Below, piece by piece: positions 24,566-33,385 of a DNA stretch of 64,000 bases. Made by a program: the position numbers and the translations under genes. A model generated the notes under the pieces. The model worked only from the letters and a program-made list of their open reading frames with translations, did no database searches and was not told where the DNA came from. This stretch comes from 66-474 sp051954935 (lineage in GTDB: Bacteria > Pseudomonadota > Gammaproteobacteria > Xanthomonadales > Rhodanobacteraceae), in assembly GCA_051954935.1 (NCBI GenBank), contig JBQCHG010000055.1, positions 1 through 64,000 on the forward strand. The letters run 5' to 3'. Each line of letters starts with the position of its first letter. Positions within the stretch are counted from its first letter, which is position 1.

Positions 24566-25270
24566 ATGAAGCAAGTATTGCGTCCCACGCTCGTTGCGGC
24601 TGCCCTGATCGCCGCGCTGGGCGTCGCCGGCGCTGGCGTGGCCCAAGCGCAGACCGTGGACAAGAACAAGGCCAGTTACGTGGTCGGCATGGACCTGGCG
24701 AACAACATCCCGCCGATCGTCAAGGACGAGATCGATCCCAAGATCGTCGCTCAGGCTTTCACGGCCACCATCGAGGGCAAGAAGACCACGATGTCCGAGG
24801 CTGAAGCCAAGCAGGTGCGCGAGGCGTTCGTCACGCAATTGCGCGCCAAGGCCCAAGCCGAGTACAACAAGATCGCCGCGCAGAACAAGCAGGAAGGCGA
24901 TGCGTATCTCGCCAAGAACAAGACCCAGCCGGGCGTGAAGACGACCTCCGACGGTCTGCAGTACCAGGTGATCTCGCAGGGCAACGGTCCGAAGCCGACC
25001 GCCAGCGACACGGTGCAGATCAACTACACCGGCAGCTTCGTCAATGGCCAGGAATTCGACGCGTCGGCCAAGCATGGCAGCGGCCCGGCCAGCATTCCGC
25101 TGACCAGCGTGTTCCCTGGCTTCCGCGAAGGACTGATGCTGATGCCGGTGGGCAGCCACTACAAGTTCGTGATCCCGTCGGATCTGGCTTACGGATCGGA
25201 GCCGAAGAACGGCTTCCCGCCGAACGCCACCCTGATCTTCGACGTGACGCTGGTGAAGATCGGAAAATAA
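24566..25270 (+). CDS. fkpA: Periplasmic FKBP-type peptidyl-prolyl isomerase
   Basis: A 234-residue FkpA/Mip-like folding catalyst. Signal peptide with AQA-QTV cleavage near residue 28; helical dimerisation domain about 30-125 (SYVVGMDLANNIPP, SEAEAKQVREAFVTQLRAK); FKBP domain from about 130 (GLQYQVISQGNGPKP, VQINYTGSFVNGQEFDAS, GFREGLMLMPVGSHYKFVIPSDLAYG). It catalyses cis-trans isomerisation of prolyl bonds in exported proteins. Start has AGAGGA upstream and gives a clean signal peptide. Monocistronic, ending in a strong terminator. Confidence 0.92.
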   Translation: MKQVLRPTLVAAALIAALGVAGAGVAQAQTVDKNKASYVVGMDLANNIPPIVKDEIDPKIVAQAFTATIEGKKTTMSEAEAKQVREAFVTQLRAKAQAEYNKIAAQNKQEGDAYLAKNKTQPGVKTTSDGLQYQVISQGNGPKPTASDTVQINYTGSFVNGQEFDASAKHGSGPASIPLTSVFPGFREGLMLMPVGSHYKFVIPSDLAYGSEPKNGFPPNATLIFDVTLVKIGK

Positions 25271-25292
25271 TCCGATCCGCCAGAAAGAAAAG

Positions 25293-25317
25293 CGCGGCCT
25301 TCGGGCCGCGTTTTTTT
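25293..25317 (+). terminator. Rho-independent terminator of the FKBP gene
   Basis: CGCGGCC-TTCG-GGCCGCG (25293-25310), a 7-bp perfect stem with a stable TTCG tetraloop, followed by seven T. Confidence 0.93.
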
Positions 25318-25369
25318 ACCAGATGTATCTGCTTGCACAGCGGTGCGCCGATTGTGCACGAACGGTTCC

Positions 25370-25670
25370 ACATCCATGTCTTTTCCGCGCCATCCCACGG
25401 CGCGGGTTACTTTCCTTTCGGGGAAAGTAACCAAAGCCATTCGCGCTGGACGCGATGGTCTCGCCGACATCGTGTCGGCTCGACTGCCCTTGCTCCTTGC
25501 CGCGCGCGCCGGCACAAACTCGCATATCCGTGTGCTCAAGCAGTCGCGCCTTGCTCGCGCGCTCGGCGTCGTTGCTGCGGCATCGCGACAGCGCGGGGAA
25601 GTTCACTCCGATACGGCCATCCGTGGCCTGCTCCGTGGTTGTGTGAAGTGCGCGTGGCAAGGCGGGTAGT
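25370..25670. repeat. Gene-free repeat block upstream of the UDP-glucose dehydrogenase
   Basis: The 436 bases between the FKBP and ugd genes hold no credible gene. They contain ACATCCATGT (25370-25379); a perfect hairpin GGTTACTTTCC-TTTCGG-GGAAAGTAACC (25405-25432), a pattern I associate with xanthomonad intergenic repeats; and GGCCATCCGTGGCC (25615-25628) followed by GCTCCGTGG. The open frames crossing it are Arg/Ala-rich and have no family features. TACAAT at 25671-25676 may be a -10 for ugd. Confidence 0.55.
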
Positions 25671-25706
25671 TACAATGTGCGACTCGCTTCGCACTCGGGA
25701 TCGCGC

Positions 25707-27059
25707 ATGAAAGTCACCATCTTCGGCACCGGCTACGTGGGGCTCGTCACCGGCACCTGCCTGGCGGAGATGGGCAACCACGTGCTGTGCCTCGACGTGG
25801 ACGCGGCCAAGGTCGCGCGGCTGGAAGGCGGCGAGATTCCGATCTTCGAGCCGGGCTTGGAACCATTGGTGACGCGCAACCACGCCGCCGGGCGGTTGCA
25901 GTTCTCCACCGATGCCGCGGCAGGTATCGCGCACGGCGATGTCATCTTCATCGCGGTCGGCACGCCGCCCGACGAGGACGGAAGCGCGGATCTTTCCTAT
26001 GTACTGGCGGTGGCGCGCAGCATCGGCGAGCACATCGCGACGCCCAAGGTGATCGTCAACAAGTCCACCGTGCCGGTCGGGACCGCCGATCGCGTGCGCG
26101 CGGCCATCGCCGACGTGCTGGCTCAGCGCGGCGCACGCGTGGAATTCGACGTGGTGTCCAATCCTGAATTCCTGAAAGAGGGCGACGCCGTCAACGATTG
26201 CCTGCGCCCGGATCGCATCATCATCGGCGCCTCCGGCCAGCGTGCGATCGATGTCCTGAGCAAGCTGTACGCGCCGTTCAACCGCAACCATTCCCGCATC
26301 GTGCTGATGGACGAGCGCTCGGCGGAACTCACCAAGTACGCCGCCAACGCGATGCTGGCGACCAAGATCAGCTTCATGAACGAGGTCGCCAATATCGCCG
26401 AGCGCGTCGGCGCGGATGTCGAACTGGTGCGGCAGGGCATCGGCGCGGATCCGCGCATCGGCTATCACTTCATCTATCCGGGTGTGGGTTACGGCGGTTC
26501 TTGTTTCCCCAAAGACGTGCAGGCGCTGGAGCGCACCGCGCACGCGCACGGTTATCCGGCGCGCCTGCTGGAGGCGGTGGAGCAGGTCAATCGCACGCAG
26601 AAGCACAAGCTGTTCGAAATGATCTCGCGCCATTTCGGCAACGATCTGCGCGGCAGGACCATTGCGCTGTGGGGCCTGGCATTCAAGCCGAACACCGACG
26701 ACATGCGCGAGGCACCCAGCCGCACGCTGATGGAGGCATTGTGGGACGCCGGTGCACGCGTTCGCGCGTTCGACCCGGAAGCGCGCACGGAAACACGGCG
26801 CATCTACGGCGAGCGCGAGGACCTTGCCTTGTGCGACGAGGCTTACGCCGCGCTGGACGGCGCCGATGCGCTGGCCGTGGTCACCGAGTGGAAAGCCTTC
26901 CGCAGTCCGGAATTCGAACGCGTGCGTGCGACGCTGAACACGCCGGTGCTGTTCGACGGGCGCAACCTTTACGATCCTGAAACGGTAGAAGCCGCGGGAA
27001 TCGCCTATTACGGCATCGGCCGTGGCCGCAGCCTGGCGCGGAACGGAGTGCAGATATGA
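25707..27059 (+). CDS. ugd: UDP-glucose 6-dehydrogenase
   Basis: A 450-residue enzyme that oxidises UDP-glucose twice with NAD+ to UDP-glucuronate, a precursor of exopolysaccharide and lipid A sugars. N-terminal Rossmann motif MKVTIFGTGYVGLVTGTCLAE, STVPVGT loop, NPEFLKEG, and catalytic Cys266 in GYGGSCFPKD. C-terminal UDP-binding domain contains WGLAFKPNTDDMREAPS. Start by homology; the region before it is repeat DNA. Its stop overlaps the slyX start (ATGA). Confidence 0.95.
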   Translation: MKVTIFGTGYVGLVTGTCLAEMGNHVLCLDVDAAKVARLEGGEIPIFEPGLEPLVTRNHAAGRLQFSTDAAAGIAHGDVIFIAVGTPPDEDGSADLSYVLAVARSIGEHIATPKVIVNKSTVPVGTADRVRAAIADVLAQRGARVEFDVVSNPEFLKEGDAVNDCLRPDRIIIGASGQRAIDVLSKLYAPFNRNHSRIVLMDERSAELTKYAANAMLATKISFMNEVANIAERVGADVELVRQGIGADPRIGYHFIYPGVGYGGSCFPKDVQALERTAHAHGYPARLLEAVEQVNRTQKHKLFEMISRHFGNDLRGRTIALWGLAFKPNTDDMREAPSRTLMEALWDAGARVRAFDPEARTETRRIYGEREDLALCDEAYAALDGADALAVVTEWKAFRSPEFERVRATLNTPVLFDGRNLYDPETVEAAGIAYYGIGRGRSLARNGVQI

Positions 27060-27271
27060 GCGGTTCGCCCGACCAGCGGCTTGACGAAGTGGAAACGCGA
27101 TTGGCGTTCCTCGACGACGCATTGGCCGCCCTGAGCGAGGTCGAGGCCGAGCGGTCGCAACGCATGCTCCGCATCGAACGTACGCTTGCCGAGTTGCGGA
27201 TGGAACTCGCCGCGCTTCGAACAGGTCTGGGTGATGATGTCAGGGACGAGCCACCGCCACCCCATTATTGA
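27056..27271 (+). CDS. slyX: SlyX family protein
   Basis: 71 residues, predicted coiled coil with heptad Leu/Ala (ETRLAFLDDALAALSEVEAERSQRMLRIERTLAELRMELAAL given here only in outline: residues 12-55) and a short Pro/His tail (PPPPHY), the usual SlyX ending. Function of the family is unknown despite the name. ATGA overlap with ugd makes the two a coupled pair. Confidence 0.85.
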   Translation: MSGSPDQRLDEVETRLAFLDDALAALSEVEAERSQRMLRIERTLAELRMELAALRTGLGDDVRDEPPPPHY

Positions 27272-27356
27272 GCGGTCGCAAGCTGCAGCGCGCGGCCTGA
27301 TTCAATTCAATATTGCCGCGCGCCGGTGGTGCACCTGACGACAAATTGGTAGCTGC

Positions 27357-27911
27357 ATGAGCGATTCACTCCGCGATCAACTCCTCAAAGCCGGGTTCGC
27401 GCCTGCGCGAGCCGAGAAGCCGCGCAAGCCCGATCCGCACAAATCGGGCAAGCACGCCGACAAGTCGGCAGCGGCGCATGCGTCGAAGAAGAAGCCGGCG
27501 AACGATTTCGATCTGGCACGCGCCTATGCCATCCGCGCACAGGCGGAAAAAGCCGAACGCGAGCAGGCCGAACGCGAAGCGCAGAAGCAGGCGCAGGAGC
27601 GCCGCGAGCGCAAGCGTCGCCTGCACGAACTGCTGAGCGGCAATGCCTTGGCGATTCCCGCGGATGCCGAGCTCGTGCGTCATTTCGAGCACGCTGGCAA
27701 GATTCGCCGCATCCACGTCAGTGCGGATCAGCTCGCAGGCTTGAACAAGGGTGACCTCGGCGTTGTGTTGCAGGCCGGGCGTTTCATCCTGGTCACGCGC
27801 GAGGTCGCGCTCAAGGCCGCGGAGATCGCGCCCGATGCCGTCGCGGTGCTGGTGGATCCGAACGCGCCGCCAGCCGAAGCGGACGGCGTTCCCGATGACC
27901 TGATGTGGTAA
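27357..27911 (+). CDS. DUF2058 (YaiL family) protein
   Basis: 184 residues. Starts MSDSLRDQLLKAGF, then a Lys/Ala/Glu-rich charged helix (about 20-90, with AEREQAEREAQKQAQERRERKRR) and a compact C-terminal domain from about 95 (GNALAIPADAELVRHFEH, KIRRIHVSADQLAGLNKGDLGVV). This matches DUF2058, described as nucleoprotein- or polynucleotide-associated, but no activity is established. Monocistronic; the convergent gap after it has GGCGGG...CCCGCC arms (27979-28010), a possible weak terminator. Confidence 0.85.
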   Translation: MSDSLRDQLLKAGFAPARAEKPRKPDPHKSGKHADKSAAAHASKKKPANDFDLARAYAIRAQAEKAEREQAEREAQKQAQERRERKRRLHELLSGNALAIPADAELVRHFEHAGKIRRIHVSADQLAGLNKGDLGVVLQAGRFILVTREVALKAAEIAPDAVAVLVDPNAPPAEADGVPDDLMW

Positions 27912-28010
27912 AACACCCGGCCTGCAGCGGATTTGCAGCACGGCGGCGTAATCGCCGCAAGCGTTCGCAAGGACCGACGGCGGGTTGCGCGCGTTCGGCT
28001 CTAGCCCGCC

Positions 28011-30059
28011 CTACGGTTTCAATGCTGGCGAATCCCACCCCGCTTTCGGTTTGAACCTTTCGCCATAACGCACGGCAAGAGCCTCGAGTTTGGCGCGGAG
28101 GCCATCCACGCCCTCGCTGCGGATGTACTGGATCGGGCCGCCGCGGAACGGTGCGAAGCCGGTGCCGAAAATCACTCCCGCGTCCAGCAGGTCCGCATCC
28201 GCCACCACGCCTTCGGCGAGGCACGCGACCGCTTCGTTGAGCATCGGCAGGATCATGCGATCCTCGATGTCCTCGCTCGCGTGATAATCCCGCGGCACGT
28301 CCGGTTTCTGCGGCTTGCCTTCGTGCCAGGCGTAAAAGCCTTCGCCGTCCTTCTTGCCGCGCTTGCCGGCACCCACCTTGCCCTCGATGCCATCGGGCAA
28401 TTGCAGTCCGAGGAAGGGTGCCAGCTCCTTGCCCACCGACAGCGCCACGTCCAGGCCGACCGTGTCGGCCAGCTCGATCGGCCCCATCGGCATGCCGAAA
28501 CGTTTCGCCGCGCGATCCAGAACCGGTCCCGGCACGCCTTCTGCGTACATGCGCACCGCTTCCAGGAGGTAGGGCATCAGGATGCGATTGACCAGGAAAC
28601 CCGGCGAGCCTTTCACCGGCACCGGCAATTTGCCGATTGCCTTCACGGAGGCCAGCGCGCGTTTCTCGATCAGCGGGTCGAGCGCATCGTGGCGCACTAC
28701 TTCCACCAGGGGCATCTGCGCCACCGGATTGAAGAAATGCAGGCCCAGAAAGCGTTGCGGCCGTCTAAGCGCACGGCGCAATTCGTCGAGCGGAATGCTC
28801 GACGTGTTTGTCGCCAGCAAGGCATCGTCCGGCAACGATGCCTCGAGTTGCGCGTACAACACCTCCTTGGCTTGTGCGTTCTCGAAGATCGCCTCGATCG
28901 CGAGCTGCGCATCCTTCACCTGCACGCCGTCCACGTCAGCCTGCAAACGCGACTGCGCGGCGGCGATGCGCTCGGGAGTCTTGCCTTTTTTCTGGAACAG
29001 TTTCTGCGCGCGCTCGATCGCAGGTTGCACGAAGCGCAATTCGCGATCCTGCAGCGAGACTTCGAACCCTTGCTGTGCACACCACGCAGCGATGTCGCCG
29101 CCCATCACGCCGGCCCCGGTGACGTGCACGTGGCGGATGTCGTGAGCAACGTTGCCGGCCAACGCGCGTAACCGCTCGCGCAGGAAGAAGATGCGGATCA
29201 GGTTATGTGCGGTCGGGGTGGCCGCGAGTTTCGCCACCGAGCGCGCCTCCAGTTTCAGCCGCTGGCGGATGTCGCTGCCGCCGCATCGCCAGACTTCGAT
29301 CAGCGCGAACGGCGCCGGGTAATGCTTCGGGTTCGCCTTCGCGGCAGTCTGCTTGCGAACCATCGGCGCCAGCGCCTGGCGGACCGGCCAGGTGTTGGTG
29401 AGCCAAGCCATCGCGCGCCGAACGACTTGCTTTTTCAGGGGCTTGCGGGCGCAACCGCGAGCCACGTCGAGCAAGGTTTCCGGCCGGGCGAGCTTGTCCA
29501 CCAAACCTGAGGCCAATGCTTCGCGGGCCGAAGCCGGCCGGCCGGTGAGCATCATCGCCAGCGCCTTCGGTGCGCCGATCAGGCGCGGCAAGCGCGCGCT
29601 GCCGCCCCAGCCCGGATGGATGCCGAGTTGCACTTCCGGCAAGCCGATCTTCGTCTCGGGAACATCGGCCGCGATCCGCATCGTGCACGCCAGCGCCAGC
29701 TCGGTGCCGCCGCCCATGCAGGCGCCGTGCAGCGCCACGACCGTGGGTACCCTCAGGCGGGCCAGCCGCTCGAATATGCGCTGGCCGTTTTCGATCGCGC
29801 TCAGTACGGCGCCGTCGCGTTCGTATCGCGCAAACTCGTTCAGGTCGGCGCCGACCGCGAAGCCGGATGCTTTTGCGGAGTGGATCACAACTCCGCGCGG
29901 ACGCTCGATCGCGATGCGCTCCACGATCGCATCCAGCTCGTCCAGCAGATTGCGCGACAAGGCATTGACCTTGCTGCCGGCGTGATCCATGGCCAGCACC
30001 ACTAGGCCGTCGGGTTCCACGCTTGCTTGCCAGTGGCTGAACCGCAGGCCCTCGAACAT
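28011..30059 (-). CDS. Bifunctional enoyl-CoA hydratase / 3-hydroxyacyl-CoA dehydrogenase (FadB/FadJ family)
   Basis: A 682-residue fatty-acid beta-oxidation multienzyme alpha subunit. The crotonase domain is residues 1-190 (oxyanion blocks GFAVGADLNEF and HGACMGGGTELALAC; glutamates in PETKIGLPEVQLGIHPGWGG). The NAD-binding domain starts near 310 (VHVTGAGVMGGDIAAWCAQQG); catalytic His lies in LGLHFFNPVAQMPLVEVV. C-terminal domains follow (ADTVGLDVALSVG, FGTGFAPFRGGPIQYI). A thiolase partner (fadA) is not adjacent, so FadJ-like or stand-alone action is possible. Confidence 0.9.
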   Translation of the reverse strand: MFEGLRFSHWQASVEPDGLVVLAMDHAGSKVNALSRNLLDELDAIVERIAIERPRGVVIHSAKASGFAVGADLNEFARYERDGAVLSAIENGQRIFERLARLRVPTVVALHGACMGGGTELALACTMRIAADVPETKIGLPEVQLGIHPGWGGSARLPRLIGAPKALAMMLTGRPASAREALASGLVDKLARPETLLDVARGCARKPLKKQVVRRAMAWLTNTWPVRQALAPMVRKQTAAKANPKHYPAPFALIEVWRCGGSDIRQRLKLEARSVAKLAATPTAHNLIRIFFLRERLRALAGNVAHDIRHVHVTGAGVMGGDIAAWCAQQGFEVSLQDRELRFVQPAIERAQKLFQKKGKTPERIAAAQSRLQADVDGVQVKDAQLAIEAIFENAQAKEVLYAQLEASLPDDALLATNTSSIPLDELRRALRRPQRFLGLHFFNPVAQMPLVEVVRHDALDPLIEKRALASVKAIGKLPVPVKGSPGFLVNRILMPYLLEAVRMYAEGVPGPVLDRAAKRFGMPMGPIELADTVGLDVALSVGKELAPFLGLQLPDGIEGKVGAGKRGKKDGEGFYAWHEGKPQKPDVPRDYHASEDIEDRMILPMLNEAVACLAEGVVADADLLDAGVIFGTGFAPFRGGPIQYIRSEGVDGLRAKLEALAVRYGERFKPKAGWDSPALKP

Positions 30060-30086
30060 GGTTTATGCGCCTCCCTGCGCGTGAAA

Positions 30087-30104
30087 GCAGACATCCATGT
30101 CTGC
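30087..30104. repeat. CATCCATG-core palindrome
   Basis: GCAGACAT-CC-ATGTCTGC, a perfect 8-bp inverted repeat around CC, in the divergent gap between the beta-oxidation gene and the gene at 30219. Same core as the palindromes near 79, 3615 and 40475, with different but self-complementary flanks. Confidence 0.7.
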
Positions 30105-30218
30105 GCTTCTCACCAATAGGCGGCACATTGTGATTTCCATCGGGAATCGTCTCATTCGGTCCCCGCTATCATCCCGGCTGGCCCGCGCGCGGGTCAAACG
30201 CTCGAAGGAATGCACGGC

Positions 30219-30698
30219 ATGCCCAAGCCGGATCCAGCGGCCACCAGCGTCCTGCTCAACCGCATCATAGGCGCGGAGCACAGCCTGGTTTTGCTGCCTT
30301 GCGGAGAAAGCGAGCGGCTGCACGAGCAGTTGCGCCTGCATTCGATCCGCACGGGGCAGGCGCTGTATGCCTGGAGCGACGGCGAGGGCCTGCGCAGCGT
30401 GCGCGAGGGCCAGTTGCCGGTACCGGGCAGCCGGCGGTTCGTCGACGCCCTGCGCTATGTCGCCCAGAGCGTGCATTTCGGCATTTATTTCTTCAGCGGC
30501 TACCCCCAGCCGTTCGACGCCAGGATGATTCCGCTGTTGCGGCAAGTCGCGAAACTGGGCGGCGACCGAGTGCGTCGGGTCGTGCTGCTGGATCCGGCTA
30601 CGACACTGCCGCCGATGGTCGAGTCCTGCGAGCTGGGCTGGAACGATGGCGCAAACGCGCGGCCGCGCCTGCGCGACGGTCGCTGGGTGCGGGCATGA
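30219..30698 (+). CDS. Uncharacterised protein coupled to the GGDEF-EAL gene
   Basis: 159 residues, cytoplasmic, no signal or membrane segment. Notable blocks are HSLVLLPCGESERLHEQLRLHSI, TGQALYAWSDGEGLRSVREG, and GSRRFVDALRYVAQSVHFGIYFF. It resembles the N-terminal part of some AAA-ATPase operon proteins, but I cannot name the family. The ATG at 30219 has AAGGA 9 bases upstream, preferred over ATG 30210, which directly abuts it. Stop overlaps the next start by ATGA, so both products are probably made together. Confidence 0.65.
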   Translation: MPKPDPAATSVLLNRIIGAEHSLVLLPCGESERLHEQLRLHSIRTGQALYAWSDGEGLRSVREGQLPVPGSRRFVDALRYVAQSVHFGIYFFSGYPQPFDARMIPLLRQVAKLGGDRVRRVVLLDPATTLPPMVESCELGWNDGANARPRLRDGRWVRA

Positions 30699-33292
30699 GC
30701 ACGAATGCGCAAGGCGTGTTGATCGTCGCCTCGCGCCGCGAGGATCGCCGCTCCTTGTTCGACGCCCTGGACGGGCAGGGCTACGGCAAGATCATCAGTG
30801 CCCGCGATACGGAACATGCGCGCGCGCTGCTCGCGCAAGGTGAGCAGCCGAGCCTCGCGGTCCTCGATTTCGGCATCGCCGCGGCTGAATCCGCGGCTTT
30901 GACGAATGAACTGCCCGGCGTGCCGGTGATCGGCCTGCTCGGAGGCGGTCGTCTGGAGGACGACGAAGGTGGCCTGAACTTGCGACAGCTTCCGCCAGGC
31001 GTGGTCGAATGGTTGCGTTCGCCGGTAGATCCGGTCGAGGCGCGCGCACGCGCCCAGGCGGTATTCGCGCGCGCCAACCAGCCGCTCACGATGCGGACCG
31101 GCGAGGAGGATTACCGGTTCGTGTTCGACGGCAGCGCCGAGGAATTGGTGATCTCGGATCCGCGCGACGGAAGCATTCTGGAGGTCAATCCGGCGTTCGA
31201 GCAGGCCAGCGGCATGAGCGCGAAGCAGGCGCGCGGGCGTGCCTTCGAACAGCTGTTCCTCGTCGAGGCAAACGGGATGCAGGCCTGGCGCCAGCACCTT
31301 GAACACGACGGGCAGGCGCGCTTGCTGTGCGAGAAGCTGCACGCAAATGGCAGCCGTTATGCGGTGGAAGTGCTGACGCGGCTGGTGGTGCGCGGCGAGG
31401 GACTGGTGCACTTCAGCACGATCCGCGATGCCGGTGCGGCCCGCGATGGCCAGGCGTTGCTTGCCGCGCTCGCGAAAATCGGCACCAATGACGAAGGCGA
31501 TGGTGCGCTCGCGCGGCGCGTGCAGCAATTCGCCGATGCGCTGCATCTGGACTTCGTCGGGGTGGCTTCGCGCCGCACCGGCGAGGAGGCGGGCTTGCTG
31601 GAGATACTCGCGCGCGCGGATCGCCTGCCGCCACCCCGCGAAATGCCCGACCCGCTCGCGCAACCGGCCGTGCAACTGGCGCTGGGCGGAGAGCCAGTGA
31701 TTTCGCTGGGCGAGGCGCAGAAATTCGCGGACAGCGACGCCTGGCTGAGTGCGCTGGGTTTCGCCTGCTATGCCGCGCTGCCATTGCGTGACGGCCATCG
31801 CAACGTGTTGGGCGTACTGCTGTGCGCCGCGCGCAAGCCGCCGCCGTTCGATCCGGAGCTGAGCCGGCACGCGCTGGAGATCGGCGCGACGCAGTTCGCC
31901 GCCACGCTGGAGCTGCGCGAATCGCACGCGCAGGGCAGGGCGACCGGGCTGCTGGACGCGTTGACCGGGCTGCCGAACCGGCTGCTGTTCAACGATCGCC
32001 TGGAAACCGTGCTGCAGGAAGCGCACCGGTCGGGCGAGATGTTCGCGATGCTGTTCGTGGATCTGGACCGCTTCAAGAACATCAATGATTCGCTCGGCCA
32101 CGGTGTCGGCGACCAGGTGCTGGTTGCGGTGGCGCGAAAGCTGCGCACGGCGGTGCGCGGTTCCGACACGGTGGCGCGCTATGCGGGCGACGAGTTCACC
32201 GTGATCCTGCGCCACATCGTGTTGCGCGACGACGTGCTGCGCATCGCCGAGAAACTGGTGCGCGCAATGGAGGCGCCGCTGACGCTCGAAGATGGTTCCG
32301 AACTGCACATCACCGCTTCCATCGGCATCAGCTTCTACCCGGACGACGCGGTGGAGGCGGAGCAACTGGTCAAGCACGCCGACGTGGCGATGTACAACGC
32401 CAAGGGCATGGGCCGGAACAATTACCAGGCTTATGTCGCGGTACCGGAGGAGCAGCACCAGCAGCGCATCGAGCTGGAATCGAAATTGCGCGCCGCGGAG
32501 CGCAACGACGAATTGCGCGTGTACTACCAGCCGCAGATCGACACCGCGAGCGAAGACATCGTCGGCATGGAGGCGCTGGTGCGCTGGGAGCACCCGGAGC
32601 TCGGGATGATCAGTCCGGCCTTCTTCATCCCGATCGCCGAGGAAACCGGGCTGATCATCCCGATTGGCGAATGGGTGCTGCGCCGCGCCTGCGTCGATTG
32701 CGTGCGCTGGCAGAAGCAGTACAAATTGCCGCTGCGGGTGGGCGTCAATCTTTCGGCTTTGCAACTGATGCAGCCCAATCTCGTGGACGTGGTGCGCGCG
32801 GCATGCGCCGAAAGCGGGCTCAATCCCAAACTGCTGGACCTGGAAGTCACCGAGAGCATCAGCATGAAATCGGTGCCGAACCTGCTGGAGACGCTTGCCG
32901 CGTTGCGAGGCCTGGGTTGCGGCATCTCGATCGACGACTTCGGCACCGGGCAGTCATCGCTGGATTACATCAAGCGGTTCCCGGCCGACCGCATCAAGGT
33001 CGACCAGAGTTTCGTGCGCAACATCGGCATGGATCCGGGTGACGAGGCGATCGTGCGCGCGACGCTGGAGATGGCGCATACGCTGGGCCGCAAGGTGGTC
33101 GCCGAAGGCGTGGAAACCGAGCAGCACCACGCCTTCCTGCGCGAACTCGGCTGCGACGAACTGCAGGGCTACCTGTTCTGCCGTCCGCTGTCGCAGGTGT
33201 CGTTCGACAACATGCTGGCCGAACGCGAGCGCGCCTTCGCCGCCGGCGCCGATCCCGCCGACCTGCTCGCCGAGCTGGAAGCCCTGACTTGA
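30695..33292 (+). CDS. Multidomain GGDEF-EAL protein (PAS, GAF; c-di-GMP turnover)
   Basis: 865 residues without a membrane anchor. Residues 1-130 look like a receiver fold lacking a clear phosphosite (SLAVLDFG at 53-60). A PAS domain is at about 135-245, GAF at about 265-410, GGDEF at 418-580 and EAL at 600-850. The GGDEF domain keeps DALTGLPNR (421-429), VDLDRF (455-460) and inhibitory RGSD (488-491), but its signature is AGDEF (497-501). EAL is intact (626-628, MEALVRWEHP), with DDFGTG further on. Expected role is phosphodiesterase, with the GGDEF part possibly active or regulatory. Coupled by ATGA to the 159-residue gene. Confidence 0.88.
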   Translation: MSTNAQGVLIVASRREDRRSLFDALDGQGYGKIISARDTEHARALLAQGEQPSLAVLDFGIAAAESAALTNELPGVPVIGLLGGGRLEDDEGGLNLRQLPPGVVEWLRSPVDPVEARARAQAVFARANQPLTMRTGEEDYRFVFDGSAEELVISDPRDGSILEVNPAFEQASGMSAKQARGRAFEQLFLVEANGMQAWRQHLEHDGQARLLCEKLHANGSRYAVEVLTRLVVRGEGLVHFSTIRDAGAARDGQALLAALAKIGTNDEGDGALARRVQQFADALHLDFVGVASRRTGEEAGLLEILARADRLPPPREMPDPLAQPAVQLALGGEPVISLGEAQKFADSDAWLSALGFACYAALPLRDGHRNVLGVLLCAARKPPPFDPELSRHALEIGATQFAATLELRESHAQGRATGLLDALTGLPNRLLFNDRLETVLQEAHRSGEMFAMLFVDLDRFKNINDSLGHGVGDQVLVAVARKLRTAVRGSDTVARYAGDEFTVILRHIVLRDDVLRIAEKLVRAMEAPLTLEDGSELHITASIGISFYPDDAVEAEQLVKHADVAMYNAKGMGRNNYQAYVAVPEEQHQQRIELESKLRAAERNDELRVYYQPQIDTASEDIVGMEALVRWEHPELGMISPAFFIPIAEETGLIIPIGEWVLRRACVDCVRWQKQYKLPLRVGVNLSALQLMQPNLVDVVRAACAESGLNPKLLDLEVTESISMKSVPNLLETLAALRGLGCGISIDDFGTGQSSLDYIKRFPADRIKVDQSFVRNIGMDPGDEAIVRATLEMAHTLGRKVVAEGVETEQHHAFLRELGCDELQGYLFCRPLSQVSFDNMLAERERAFAAGADPADLLAELEALT

Positions 33293-33319
33293 CCGCGGCT
33301 GCCTTCACCCCAAACTTGT

Positions 33320-33346
33320 GAACTTTGCGCCAAGGGCGCGGTCACA
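33320..33346 (+). promoter_or_regulatory. Sigma-E type promoter of rpoE
   Basis: GAACTT (33320-33325), 16-base spacer, TCACA (33342-33346). This fits the extracytoplasmic sigma-E consensus GAACTT-N16/17-TCnnA, 40 bases before the rpoE start, and implies positive autoregulation of the rpoE-rseA operon. Confidence 0.75.
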
Positions 33347-33385
33347 GGCAGGCGCGACATTCGGCGCCGGAGGAGTACGGCCCGG

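Noticed and set aside
25343..25669. Possible small protein gene between the FKBP and ugd genes
   Set aside because: It runs across repeat hairpins and a CATCCGTG palindrome, has no ribosome site, and is Arg/Ala-rich without family features.
30500..32764. A 754-codon minus-strand frame opposite the GGDEF-EAL gene
   Set aside because: Shadow frame caused by high third-position GC; the sense gene has all expected motifs.
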